Origin: Haladaptatus sp. ZSTT2
GTDB taxonomy: Archaea; Halobacteriota; Halobacteria; Halobacteriales; Halococcaceae
DNA length: 64,000 bases
Assembly (NCBI RefSeq): GCF_037081775.1
Contig: NZ_JBAMHQ010000001.1
Span: forward strand, 1 to 64,000
Reading direction: 5' to 3'
The stretch's first letter is position 1; every line of letters starts with the position of its first letter. Position numbers and translations under genes: made by a program. The notes under the pieces were generated by a model. The model saw only the letters and a list, made by a program, of their open reading frames with translations, made no database searches and had not been told where the DNA came from. This document shows positions 7,419-15,616 of the stretch, one piece after another.

Positions 7419-8201
7419 GTGACCGCGCCTACCCTCGACCGAATCACCGTCTATCCCATCAAGTCACTCGATGGCGTCACCTGCGACCGGGCGACGCTGG
7501 TCGAAAACGGCGGCCTCTCCCACGACCGCGCGTACGCACTCGTCGATGCGGCGGGAACGTTCGTGAACGGCAAACGCACAGCTACCATTCACCGCCTCGC
7601 CCTCTCGATGGACCTTGAGGCGAATCGAGCGACGATCAGCGTCCGCGGAACTGACCGGGCTGTGTCCGGCCATCTGGACGACCACCGCGACCGATTCGAG
7701 GCGTGGCTCTCAAGCTACTTCGAGCGCGACGTTTCGCTCGAAAAACAGCCTGCAGGCGGCGCGCCAGACGACACGGAGGCGTCGGGGCCAACGGTCGTCT
7801 CGACCGCAACGCTCGCTGAAATCGCCTCGTGGTACGACCTCCCCGTGGCGAACGTTCGGCGGCGCTTTCGAGCGAATCTCGAACTCGGCGGCTGTCCGGC
7901 GTTCTGGGAAGACCGGCTCTACGCCGAACCCGGCACGGCCAAACCATTCGAAATCGGACCCACCCCATTCGCCGGGACGAACCCCTGCCAGCGCTGTGTC
8001 GTCCCGACGCGCGACCCGGACACTGGCGAGGCGACGTCGGAGTTTCGCACAACATTCATCACCCGACGAGAGGCGACGCTTCCAGCGTGGGCCAACCGCG
8101 CGCAGTTCGACCACTTCTTTCGCGTGACGGTGAACACGACCGTCCCCGAGTCGGCGTGGGGGAAGGAGATTCACGTCGGTGATTCTGTCACAGTTGGTTA
8201 A
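7419..8201 (+). CDS. MOSC domain protein with MOSC_N (mARC/YcbX-like)
   Basis: A 260-residue protein. The N-terminal beta-barrel part begins ITVYPIKSLDG, the hallmark of MOSC_N. The MOSC domain follows and carries NPCQRC (Cys near 190 and 193) before VVPTRDPDTG. MOSC proteins bind molybdenum cofactor or transfer sulfur; the conserved Cys is the likely Mo ligand. The GTG at 7419 is used as start because the frame upstream overlaps the divergent flavoprotein gene and has no homology; ATG 7338 is the alternative. No partner reductase is adjacent. Confidence 0.85.
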   Translation: MTAPTLDRITVYPIKSLDGVTCDRATLVENGGLSHDRAYALVDAAGTFVNGKRTATIHRLALSMDLEANRATISVRGTDRAVSGHLDDHRDRFEAWLSSYFERDVSLEKQPAGGAPDDTEASGPTVVSTATLAEIASWYDLPVANVRRRFRANLELGGCPAFWEDRLYAEPGTAKPFEIGPTPFAGTNPCQRCVVPTRDPDTGEATSEFRTTFITRREATLPAWANRAQFDHFFRVTVNTTVPESAWGKEIHVGDSVTVG

Positions 8202-8279
8202 CTTTCTCATACACGGCGTGCGCAAATCGCTCGAACCGGCACAGTCATTGCGCGCTCGTCCCTACTGCCAATATTAGAC

Positions 8280-9047
8280 ATGGCGGTCGAATCGACCTAC
8301 GGACTGTTTACCCAGGAACAGTTACACGACGCACTCGACAATGGCGCACTTCCCGACTGGGCCGAAAGCCACTACGAGGGCTTTCGCAACGCGATGCTCG
8401 GCACCCACGACGGCGCACCGTTCCCGTGCTATTTCGGGATGGAATCAGAACGGAGCGGCGACGCCCTCTACACCTTTTGTGACTCGATGACCGACGAGTC
8501 GGCGCTGCTCACGCTCACAGACACCCTCTTCGAGTACGTTCAGGTGTTCGAAGAGTACAGCGAGCGGACGTCGCTGGTCATCTTCTTCAAACCACCCGAG
8601 CGTGAATTGGACGAGGCCGCGTACCGAGACCACTTCTGGCACATCCTCCAGTTCCTCCACGACCACGACCCGGAGCCGTGGCCACACCACATCCCAACCG
8701 ACCCGACGGACCCCTACTGGGAGTTCTGTTTCGCCGGTGAGCCAATGTTTCCGACCGCTCGCGCGCCGTTTTACGAACAGCGCATGAGCCGCCACACGCC
8801 ACACGGCCTCGAAATCACGGCCCAACCGCGAGCCATCTTCGCGGGTATCACGGGCGACACTGCGGCCGGAAAAGAAGCGCGACGCATCATCAGAGCGCGC
8901 ATCGAAGACTACGACGGCGTCTGCCCGCACGCGGATATCGGTGATTGGGGCGATTCTCACACCCGCGAGTGGAAACAGTACCTCCTTCCCGAGAGAAACG
9001 AGGACACCATCGAGACGTGTCCGCTCATAATCACTGCACTCAGATGA
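8280..9047 (+). CDS. YqcI/YcgG family protein
   Basis: A 255-residue soluble protein matching the YqcI/YcgG family: an early PFPCYFG segment, a central LVIFFKP stretch, HFWHILQFLHDHDP, and YWEFCFAGEPMFP before a C-terminal domain with CPHADIGDWGD. The biochemical function of the family is not established. Some members sit near haem or iron genes, but nothing here supports such a role. Its stop overlaps the ATG of the next gene (ATGA), so the two are co-translated. Confidence 0.82.
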   Translation: MAVESTYGLFTQEQLHDALDNGALPDWAESHYEGFRNAMLGTHDGAPFPCYFGMESERSGDALYTFCDSMTDESALLTLTDTLFEYVQVFEEYSERTSLVIFFKPPERELDEAAYRDHFWHILQFLHDHDPEPWPHHIPTDPTDPYWEFCFAGEPMFPTARAPFYEQRMSRHTPHGLEITAQPRAIFAGITGDTAAGKEARRIIRARIEDYDGVCPHADIGDWGDSHTREWKQYLLPERNEDTIETCPLIITALR

Positions 9048-9625
9048 CCGCCTCTACCGACACCACACCACTCACCGACACCACCGCGCTCATCACCATC
9101 GACGTACAGCAAGGCTTCGACGACCCCGCGTGGGGGCCGCGAAACAACCCCGAGATGGAAGCAAACCTCGATGCCCTCCTCGCCGCGTGGCGCGAGGCTG
9201 GCCGACCCGTGTTCCACGTCAAACACCACTCGACCGAATCCGACTCACCGCTCCGCCCAGACCAGCCCGGAAGCGCGCTCAGAGACGGCCTCGTCGCAGA
9301 CGGCGAACCCGTCATCACCAAGAACGTAAACAGCGCGTTCATCGGGACGGACTTAGCAGCCCGACTCCGCGAGGCGGGCATTACGACGCTCGTGCTCGCC
9401 GGACTCACGACTGACCACTGCGTCTCCACGACGGCGCGGATGGCAGAAAACCTTGGATTTACCGTGTTCGTCGTCGCAGACGCAACGGCGACACACGAGC
9501 GTACCGGCTACGACGGGACAACCTACGAAGCCGACGAGTCTCACGCACTCGCGCTTGCCCACCTCAACGGCGAGTTCGCGACGGTTCTCGACACCGAGGC
9601 GCTGCTCGCTGTGCGTTCGGAGTAG
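9044..9625 (+). CDS. Cysteine hydrolase, isochorismatase superfamily
   Basis: A 193-residue alpha/beta hydrolase of the isochorismatase/nicotinamidase superfamily. The catalytic triad is visible: Asp20 in LITIDVQQGF, Lys93 in VITKNVNSAF and Cys126 in TTDHCVSTTA. A cis-peptide-forming Gly-Leu-Thr-Thr precedes the Cys. The open frame starts upstream at 8945, but the ATG at 9044 overlaps the YqcI/YcgG stop and gives the normal family length. The substrate is an amide or enol ether that cannot be told from sequence. Confidence 0.88.
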   Translation: MTASTDTTPLTDTTALITIDVQQGFDDPAWGPRNNPEMEANLDALLAAWREAGRPVFHVKHHSTESDSPLRPDQPGSALRDGLVADGEPVITKNVNSAFIGTDLAARLREAGITTLVLAGLTTDHCVSTTARMAENLGFTVFVVADATATHERTGYDGTTYEADESHALALAHLNGEFATVLDTEALLAVRSE

Positions 9626-9694
9626 CTTGCGCCTGCGGTGCGTTTTGCCAGTTGCACCTACTGTCTTTCCTGCGTAGCTGTCACCTCCGCCCGT

Positions 9695-9715
9695 CACACC
9701 GGGTTTCCGGTGAAA
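9695..9715 (-). repeat. Isolated ORB 4.9 kb from the origin
   Basis: CACACCG-GG-TTTCCGGTGAAA, identical to the origin copy at 4272-4292. It lies alone between the stops of two convergent genes (9625 and 9720), with no AT-rich region and no other ORB near it. Confidence 0.75.
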
Positions 9716-9719
9716 ACCG

Positions 9720-9809
9720 CTAGAGGAAAACGCTCGCTAAAACCCCAATGAAGATGAGTACGAACGTCAGGATGACGACCAGCCGGAAGAATCGGTCTGC
9801 TCCTTGCAT
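9720..9809 (-). CDS. 29-residue single-pass membrane protein
   Basis: The ATG at 9809 opens a 29-codon frame: a short basic N-terminus (MQGADRFFRL) followed by one hydrophobic helix, VVILTFVLIFIGVLASVFL, to the stop. A TATATAT element at 9834-9840 is 25-31 bases upstream, the spacing of a leaderless promoter. The short size hides it from ordinary ORF thresholds. Tiny one-helix proteins of this kind are common in haloarchaea and mostly uncharacterised. Confidence 0.65.
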   Translation of the reverse strand: MQGADRFFRLVVILTFVLIFIGVLASVFL

Positions 9810-9833
9810 GAGTGGCCTTTCGCCTTCTGGGAG

Positions 9834-9840
9834 TATATAT
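9834..9840 (-). promoter_or_regulatory. TATA element of the 29-residue protein gene
   Basis: TATATAT, 25-31 bases before the ATG at 9809 in otherwise G/C-rich DNA. Confidence 0.55.
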
Positions 9841-10171
9841 GCTTGCAGGCTGGGGAGTCCTTATTGGAGATAGGTTTTCGCGTGTGGCCTCTCGGCAGAA
9901 CTCACCGCAACGGGCAGGGCTATGGTATGCTACCACGAACCGTCCGTTGCGACATTCGGCGTAGCGCTCCACCTACCCGATGGTCGAGAAACCGGGCTGT
10001 GGTGTTTCTCTTTGGTGCCATACCAGACACCGGGCCACCGCGGCCACCGGCCCGCTTCCAGTATAACTGTGTTCAGATTGCCTACAGAGGACTGTCTTCA
10101 GGCTGCCACAGAGCCTCCGCTGTCGCCCGTATATTACCAGCAATAATCTATACGTTTGTTTAATTATCTCT

Positions 10172-10190
10172 GGTTTTATCGGACAAAACC
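10172..10190. promoter_or_regulatory. Palindrome at the promoter of the PLP enzyme
   Basis: GGTTTT, seven bases, AAAACC: a perfect six-base dyad placed directly against TTAATC and 36 bases before the ATG at 10227. The position over the BRE/TATA region is that of a repressor operator. No regulator is identified. Confidence 0.35.
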
Positions 10191-10226
10191 TTAATCTTTT
10201 TCACAGATTTTGTCGTATTGTCTAGC

Positions 10227-11474
10227 ATGGATTGGCGAGCGCGCACCACGGACGCAGAGCACGTAGAAACGTTGGCGGTCACCTGCGGCGAGAAGGCGCA
10301 GGCTGGCAATGACCACGTTGGCGACGTGACGGTACCCATCCACCTCTCCTCTACGTTTGCTGTCCCCGGCATCGACCCTGCCGCAGACCTCCTCTCGCTC
10401 GACCCGGATGCGAACGAATACGTCTACTCGCGGCTCTCGAACCCGACGCGAAACGCGGTCGAAACCCGACTCGCCGCCCTTGAAGGCGGCGACCACGCCT
10501 TCGCCTTTGCCTCCGGCACCGCCGCCATCGCCACGGTTGCAATGGCCGCGCTCAACCCCGGCGACCACGTCGTCGCCTTCGACGACCTCTACGGCGGCAC
10601 GAAAGCGATGTTCACACTGTTTCTCCCCGACAAACTCGGCGTCGAAGTCAGTTTCGTCGACGCCCGCGACACCGAGAACGTCCGTGCGGCGATGCAGGAC
10701 AACACCGAACTCATCTGGATGGAGACGCCGACGAACCCGTTGCTCCACCTCTGTGACATCGAATCCATCGCCACCGTCGCACAGGAACACGGCGCGCTGT
10801 TCGGCGTCGACAACACCTTCCTCTCGCCGTACTTCCAACAGCCGCTCACCCTCGGCGCGGACGTGGTCGTCCACAGCACGACGAAGTACCTGAACGGCCA
10901 CTCCGATTCGATGGGCGGCGTCGCTATCACGAACAATCCAGACCTCGCAGACAGCCTCAAATTCCTGCAACAGATCGGCCTCGGCAACATGCTCTCGCCG
11001 TTCGACTCATACCTCTTGCTTCGCGGCATCAAGACGCTCCCGATGCGGATGCGCCAGCACGCTGAAAACGCCCAAGCGGTTGCCGAATTCCTCGATAATC
11101 ACGACCTCGTTGAGACGGTTTACTTCCCCGGCTTAGCAAGCCACCCGCAAGCCGACCTCGCCCGCCAGCAGATGTCCGGTCCCGGCGGCGTGGTAACTGC
11201 GGTGTTCAATGGTTCGCTCGAAACCGTAGAACACCTCGTCGCTGAACTCGATGAGTTCACCTTCGCCGTCAGCCTTGGCGGCGTCGAATCGCTGGTCGAA
11301 CACCCCGCGTCGCTCACCCACTCAGAACTCTCGCCAGAAGAACGCGAGTCGCTCGGCATCACCGACACCCTCCTTCGATTCTCTGTCGGTGTCGAACACG
11401 TAGACGACCTTATCGCAGACCTCGACTCCGCCCTTAGGGCGGTCGAAGAGCGCGCCGTCCACACTGCTGACTAG
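10227..11474 (+). CDS. Cys/Met metabolism PLP-dependent enzyme (cystathionine gamma-synthase/lyase type)
   Basis: A 415-residue enzyme of the trans-sulfuration family. It has PIHLSSTFAVPG at the N-terminus, YSRLSNPTRNAVE (phosphate-binding Tyr-Ser-Arg), the FASGTAAIATV loop and the PLP lysine in STTKYLNGHSD near residue 219. The C-terminal SLGGVESLVEHPASLTHS and LLRFSVGVEH are standard. Members interconvert cystathionine, homocysteine, cysteine or methionine; sequence alone does not separate synthase from lyase. ATG 10227 is used because the first three codons of the open frame (TTG start at 10218) are unsupported. Confidence 0.9.
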   Translation: MDWRARTTDAEHVETLAVTCGEKAQAGNDHVGDVTVPIHLSSTFAVPGIDPAADLLSLDPDANEYVYSRLSNPTRNAVETRLAALEGGDHAFAFASGTAAIATVAMAALNPGDHVVAFDDLYGGTKAMFTLFLPDKLGVEVSFVDARDTENVRAAMQDNTELIWMETPTNPLLHLCDIESIATVAQEHGALFGVDNTFLSPYFQQPLTLGADVVVHSTTKYLNGHSDSMGGVAITNNPDLADSLKFLQQIGLGNMLSPFDSYLLLRGIKTLPMRMRQHAENAQAVAEFLDNHDLVETVYFPGLASHPQADLARQQMSGPGGVVTAVFNGSLETVEHLVAELDEFTFAVSLGGVESLVEHPASLTHSELSPEERESLGITDTLLRFSVGVEHVDDLIADLDSALRAVEERAVHTAD

Positions 11475-14440
11475 TACTCGCCAAGTGCAACCGCGACCAG
11501 TTCGATTGGCGTTTTCGGCTGTTCGCTCGTCCCGTCGCGGTCACCAAGCTGCGTGCGACACGACGCCCCCGGCGCGACGATTTGGTCACCGGGACTTTCC
11601 TCGACTTGCTCGAACAGCACGTCACCGATTGCTTTGCTGAGCGAGAAATGCTCTGCCTCGTAGCCGAAGCTCCCGGCCATCCCACAACAGCCCGAATCGA
11701 GTGGGTCGACCGTGAAGCCCGCCCGCCGGAGCACACCCACCGCGTGGTGGTCTTTCTTCGTTGCCTTCTGATGGCAGTGGCCGTGGTAGGTGAGCGAGGT
11801 GTTCACCTCGCGGTAGGAGATGGTCTCGTCTAGCTGGAATACATCGAGGTACTCACAGACGCCGTAGGTGTTGGCCGCAAGCGTCTCTACGTCCTCTCCA
11901 GAGAGGAGGTCTACGTAATCGGACTGGAACATCACCGCGTCGGAGGGTTCGACCAACACAACGTCCCAGCCGTCTTCGACGTACGGGGTGAGTGCGGCGA
12001 CGTTTCGCTGGGCGGTCGCCCGCGATTTCCCGAGAAAGCCTTTCGAGTGGGCCGGACGCCCGCTGTCGGTTTCGTCTGCGAGTCTGACGTGGACGCCCGC
12101 GGCTTCGAGCACGCGAACGGCGGCGCGTCCGGCCTCCGGGTGGCTGTAGTTCGTGTATGTGTCGGGAAACAGAATGGCCTTTCTGTCTGCTTCGTCCTCG
12201 CTTAGCATCGACCCACGCGCCCGGAACCACTTTTTGAGCGTCTGGCGACGGAACTCCGGAAGGCTTCGCTCCTTTGCGATGCCAACCGTGCTTTGGATGG
12301 CAGTCCGAACGCCAGGAATCTTCGTCCCGAAGTTCGAGACGGGTGCAAACAGGCTGCCAAGTGCGGAGAGGCGGTCGATGTTCGCAAACAGCTTATCACG
12401 CAGACTCGACCCTTCTCGCTGATGGTGGACGTGTTGCACTTCGGCTTTCAGCTTTGCCATATCGACACCGGAGGGACAGTCTTGGACACAGCCCTTACAG
12501 CCGACACAGAGGTCTAACACTTCGTGTTGGAACTCGGCGGAGAACAACTCGCCTTTCGGGAGGTCGCCGCTCATCGCCTGTCTGAGCATGTTCGCCCGGC
12601 CACGTGTGGCGAGCGACTCCTCGTTCGCTGCCCGGTAGGTCGGACACATCACGCCGCCGGTGGTTTCCTGATGGCCGCGACAGCCGCCACAGCCGTGACA
12701 GAGCTCCGTCATCCCCTGAAAGCCGTTGTCGTTCTCCCAGTTGAGCGCGGGCGTGAATCCGGCATCGAACTCGTAGTCGGTGCCGTAGCGAAGGTTTTCG
12801 GTCATCTTCACGTCGCCACAGACCTGCCCGGGGTTCAGGAGCCAGTCGGGGTCGAAAGCGGTTTTCAGGTCACGGAACGCCTCCCAGAGCGTCGCACCGT
12901 AGAGTTTCTTGTTCCACTGGGTTCTGGCTCGTCCGTCGCCGTGCTCGCCGGAAACGGAGCCACCAAGTTCGACGACCATGTCGGTCACCTCGTCTGCAAT
13001 CGACTCCATCATCTCGATGTCGGCTTCGTCTTTGAGGCTCACGAGCGGCCGGACGTGGAGCACCCCCGGCCCGGCGTGGGCGTAGAAACTGGCTTCAGTC
13101 CCGTGGTCTCTGAGAATCTGCTGGAAGCATGTGACATACTCGGGGAGATGCTCGGGGGGCACGGCCGCGTCCTCGATAAACGAGATGTGTTTTCTATCGG
13201 AGGTTCGAGAAAGTAAGATTGGCAGACCAGCTTTCCGGAGTTTCCAGAAGTTCGCTTGCGCTTTTTCGGTGTAGGCTTCGACGGCGTCGAACGCTTGTCC
13301 CTCGCCCGCAACGCGGTCTTCGATGAGTCGGGCCACCTGTTGTTTGCCGTGGTCGTCGTCATCCGCGTAAAATTCGACAAGCAACACGGCCTCGGTTCCC
13401 GACGGCACCAGTTGCGAGATGTCCTCGAACGCGGCGGTCTGACTCGCCAAGTCGAGCAACACGTCATCGACCAGCTCGACGGCCGCGGCGTCGTGGGCCA
13501 CGATTGGAGCCACGTCGTGCATTGCGTCGGTGATGTTTTCGTAGGCGAGCAGCGCCATCGCCTTCGCCTCCGGGACGTCTACGAGCGAAATCGTGACCTC
13601 GGTGATGAGCGCGAGCGTGCCCTCGCTGCCTGCAAGCAAGCGACCGAGGTTCACCGACCCCGACTTCGCTTGCTCGACAAAGGAGTCCAAGTTGTACCCC
13701 GAGACGTTGCGCTTCAGGTCGGGATAGCGCGCCTGCACCTCGTCGCTCAGGTCGTCGAGGATGTGGCAGGCCTCTGCGTAAATTCTGGCTTCCAAATCCT
13801 CGTCACCGGCGCCGGCTCTCAGTTCTTCGAGGGTCACTTCCCCGAACGTCGTCACGGTACCGTCTGCGAGGACGACCTCACACTCTTCGACATAGGCTTC
13901 GGTGAGGCCGTATTTGAGCGAGTGCGACCCGGTCGAGTTGTTGCCAATCGCGCCGCCGATGACGCTTCGGTCGCCCGCTGCGGGGTCGGGGGCGAATTTG
14001 AGGTCGTGAGGAGCGAGGGCGTCGTTGAGGACGGAAAGGGTGATGCCGGGCTGGACACGGGCGGTTTTCGCCTCGGGGTCTACGTCGACGAGGCCGTCCA
14101 TGTACCGGGTGAAATCGAGGACGACGGCTTCGTTCACGGCTTGTCCGGCGAGACTCGTCCCGCCGCCGCGTGGCAGGACGGGTATCTTCCGCGCCGCACA
14201 GTACTCCATGACGGCTTTCACGTCAGCGGTCGATTCCGGGAGGACGACGCCGATGGGCGTCACCTCGTAGGAACTCGCGTCGGTGGCGTACAACTGGCGC
14301 GTGTAGGTATCAAAGCGAACGTCGCCTGCGACGAGGGTTTCTAAATCCGAAACGAGTCCCGGCCGGGCGATGGTGTCGTCGTGGTAGTCGTAGTTCGCAC
14401 GCTGGTCGGCTCCTGGTGGCCTCGCTGGTGTGTTGCTCAT
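11471..14440 (-). CDS. FAD-linked oxidase fused to 4Fe-4S/CCG domains (D-lactate/2-hydroxyacid dehydrogenase type)
   Basis: A 989-residue three-part enzyme. Residues about 40-250 form the PCMH-type FAD domain, with PRGGGTSLAGQAVN near 93-106. The FAD-oxidase C-terminal domain follows to about 545, with SGEHGDGRAR. Next come Cys clusters CHGCGGC near 580 and CVGCKGCVQDCP near 648 for two 4Fe-4S centres, and a CCG domain with YHGHCHQKA near 887 and DSGCCGMAGSFG near 920. This is a GlcD-GlcF type fusion that oxidises a 2-hydroxyacid such as D-lactate, glycolate or 2-hydroxyglutarate and passes electrons to quinone. It converges with the PLP enzyme, overlapping four bases. Confidence 0.88.
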   Translation of the reverse strand: MSNTPARPPGADQRANYDYHDDTIARPGLVSDLETLVAGDVRFDTYTRQLYATDASSYEVTPIGVVLPESTADVKAVMEYCAARKIPVLPRGGGTSLAGQAVNEAVVLDFTRYMDGLVDVDPEAKTARVQPGITLSVLNDALAPHDLKFAPDPAAGDRSVIGGAIGNNSTGSHSLKYGLTEAYVEECEVVLADGTVTTFGEVTLEELRAGAGDEDLEARIYAEACHILDDLSDEVQARYPDLKRNVSGYNLDSFVEQAKSGSVNLGRLLAGSEGTLALITEVTISLVDVPEAKAMALLAYENITDAMHDVAPIVAHDAAAVELVDDVLLDLASQTAAFEDISQLVPSGTEAVLLVEFYADDDDHGKQQVARLIEDRVAGEGQAFDAVEAYTEKAQANFWKLRKAGLPILLSRTSDRKHISFIEDAAVPPEHLPEYVTCFQQILRDHGTEASFYAHAGPGVLHVRPLVSLKDEADIEMMESIADEVTDMVVELGGSVSGEHGDGRARTQWNKKLYGATLWEAFRDLKTAFDPDWLLNPGQVCGDVKMTENLRYGTDYEFDAGFTPALNWENDNGFQGMTELCHGCGGCRGHQETTGGVMCPTYRAANEESLATRGRANMLRQAMSGDLPKGELFSAEFQHEVLDLCVGCKGCVQDCPSGVDMAKLKAEVQHVHHQREGSSLRDKLFANIDRLSALGSLFAPVSNFGTKIPGVRTAIQSTVGIAKERSLPEFRRQTLKKWFRARGSMLSEDEADRKAILFPDTYTNYSHPEAGRAAVRVLEAAGVHVRLADETDSGRPAHSKGFLGKSRATAQRNVAALTPYVEDGWDVVLVEPSDAVMFQSDYVDLLSGEDVETLAANTYGVCEYLDVFQLDETISYREVNTSLTYHGHCHQKATKKDHHAVGVLRRAGFTVDPLDSGCCGMAGSFGYEAEHFSLSKAIGDVLFEQVEESPGDQIVAPGASCRTQLGDRDGTSEQPKTPIELVAVALGEY

Positions 14441-14449
14441 TGGTTCGTT

Positions 14450-15253
14450 TCAGACGATGTGTTTGGTGTCGTAGGAACCGAGCACGTCAACGGTGCCCTT
14501 CGGGACGGTCTTTCGCACCTCGTCGATGGCGGCTTGGGCGCGTTCTTCGTACATGCCTGCCTCGAAATCGAGGTGGAACAGATAGTCACCGAGGCGGTTC
14601 CCGCTCGGCCGCGACTCGATGCGCGAGAGGTTGATGTCCCGTTCTGCGAACGCTTCGAGTATGTCGAGGAGAAGTCCGGGATAATTGGCGTTCGGGTGGA
14701 CGACGGCAGTCGATTTTCCGCCCGCGACGCTGCGTTCTTCGGGTGGGGCAATCACCAGAAATCGGGTTTCGTTCGACGAACGGTCTTGGATGTCCTGTGC
14801 GAGGACGGTGAGGTCGTCGCCTGCGGTGTCCGGGTGGCCAATGCCCGCCACAGTCGGGTCTTCACGGGCGAGTTCGACGCCGCGTGCGGTGCTTGCAACC
14901 GCCTCGATGGTGGCGTCGGGGTAGTGTTCTTCGAGATAGCCACGACACTGGGCAAGCGCCTGCGAGTGGCTTGCGACCGTGTCGAACGTCTCACTCTGGG
15001 CGAGCAGCGCGTGGCGGATGGGTGTAACCAACTCTGCGACCACCGCGAGGTCGTGGGTGGCGAGGGCGTCTAAGCTCTCGGTGACGCTCCCTTCGATGCT
15101 GTTCTCGATGGGGATGACGCCACGGCGATACTCGCCCGCGACGACTGCCTCTACGATGGCGGTCATCGACTCGCGAAACTCGACCTCGTCTGCGACCGCT
15201 TTCGCCGCACGATGGGAGTACGTCCCGACTGGCCCCAAGGTGACTGCTCTCAT
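14450..15253 (-). CDS. pheA: Prephenate dehydratase
   Basis: A 267-residue enzyme converting prephenate to phenylpyruvate in phenylalanine synthesis. The N-terminus VTLGPVGTYSHRAA, the segment GVIPIENSIEGSV, the catalytic TRF in NETRFLVI and a C-terminal ACT regulatory domain with SRIESRPSGNRLGDYLFHLD are all present. The ACT domain implies feedback control by phenylalanine. The ATG at 15253 starts one residue before the conserved strand; the frame above it is not homologous. The gene ends nine bases before the start of the FAD-oxidase gene on the same strand, so the two may be one transcript. Confidence 0.93.
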   Translation of the reverse strand: MRAVTLGPVGTYSHRAAKAVADEVEFRESMTAIVEAVVAGEYRRGVIPIENSIEGSVTESLDALATHDLAVVAELVTPIRHALLAQSETFDTVASHSQALAQCRGYLEEHYPDATIEAVASTARGVELAREDPTVAGIGHPDTAGDDLTVLAQDIQDRSSNETRFLVIAPPEERSVAGGKSTAVVHPNANYPGLLLDILEAFAERDINLSRIESRPSGNRLGDYLFHLDFEAGMYEERAQAAIDEVRKTVPKGTVDVLGSYDTKHIV

Positions 15254-15365
15254 ATACCTCAGTTCATCGAGATTCACACAAGTACCCATCGGTGGCCGCC
15301 ACGACTGCCGGAGAAAAATCGGCCAGTCCACGTATCTGTCGGGGGAGTGGACATCGACACGTATC

Positions 15366-15616
15366 ATGACAGAGCGCACCGACGACGAGGCCGCCCGCAT
15401 GGAACTGACCCAAGATTCGTGGCACGAGGGCGACGAGGGCTACTACGTTGACTGCCCTGCCTGTGGCGCCCGGCCACCCTCGCAACCATCGTCGAGTACG
15501 AATCGTGCAGCGCCGGGCTGCCAACAGACCACGACGTGACCGAGGTTGGCATGGATACGAACACACTCGAGTGTGACGCACAACTCACCCTCGAACTGTG
15601 TTGGGAAACGCCGTGA
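15366..15616 (+). pseudogene. Small zinc-ribbon protein gene with a one-base frameshift
   Basis: The frame from ATG 15366 reads through GYYVDCPACGA, then loses its protein-like character and stops at 15539. The next frame takes up sensibly from the same point, giving ATLATIVEYESCSAG, GMDTNTLECDAQL and LELCWETP, and stops at 15616. Adding one C to the C-run near 15468 (GCGCCCGGCC) joins them into one 83-residue protein with Cys-x2-Cys and two later Cys. The joined gene ends exactly against the stop of the convergent TPR gene. It is either a true frameshift mutation or a sequencing error in a C-run. Confidence 0.6.

Larger units (their letters stand above)
9810..10226. other. Intergenic region with no supported gene
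   Basis: The 417 bases between the tiny membrane protein and the PLP enzyme contain only open frames without protein-like composition. What can be seen is the TATA of the minus-strand gene at 9834 and, near the right end, a palindrome (10172-10190) followed by TTAATC at 10191, the probable promoter of the PLP enzyme. Confidence 0.5.

Noticed and set aside
12940-12965. GCCGGAAACGGAGCCACC, ORB-like
   Set aside because: Only the central bases match; it lies inside the FAD-oxidase coding sequence and is explained by codons.
13256-14344. 362-codon open frame on the + strand
   Set aside because: Antisense to the FAD/4Fe-4S oxidase; its composition (Val/Arg/Asp/His-rich) is that of a shadow frame.
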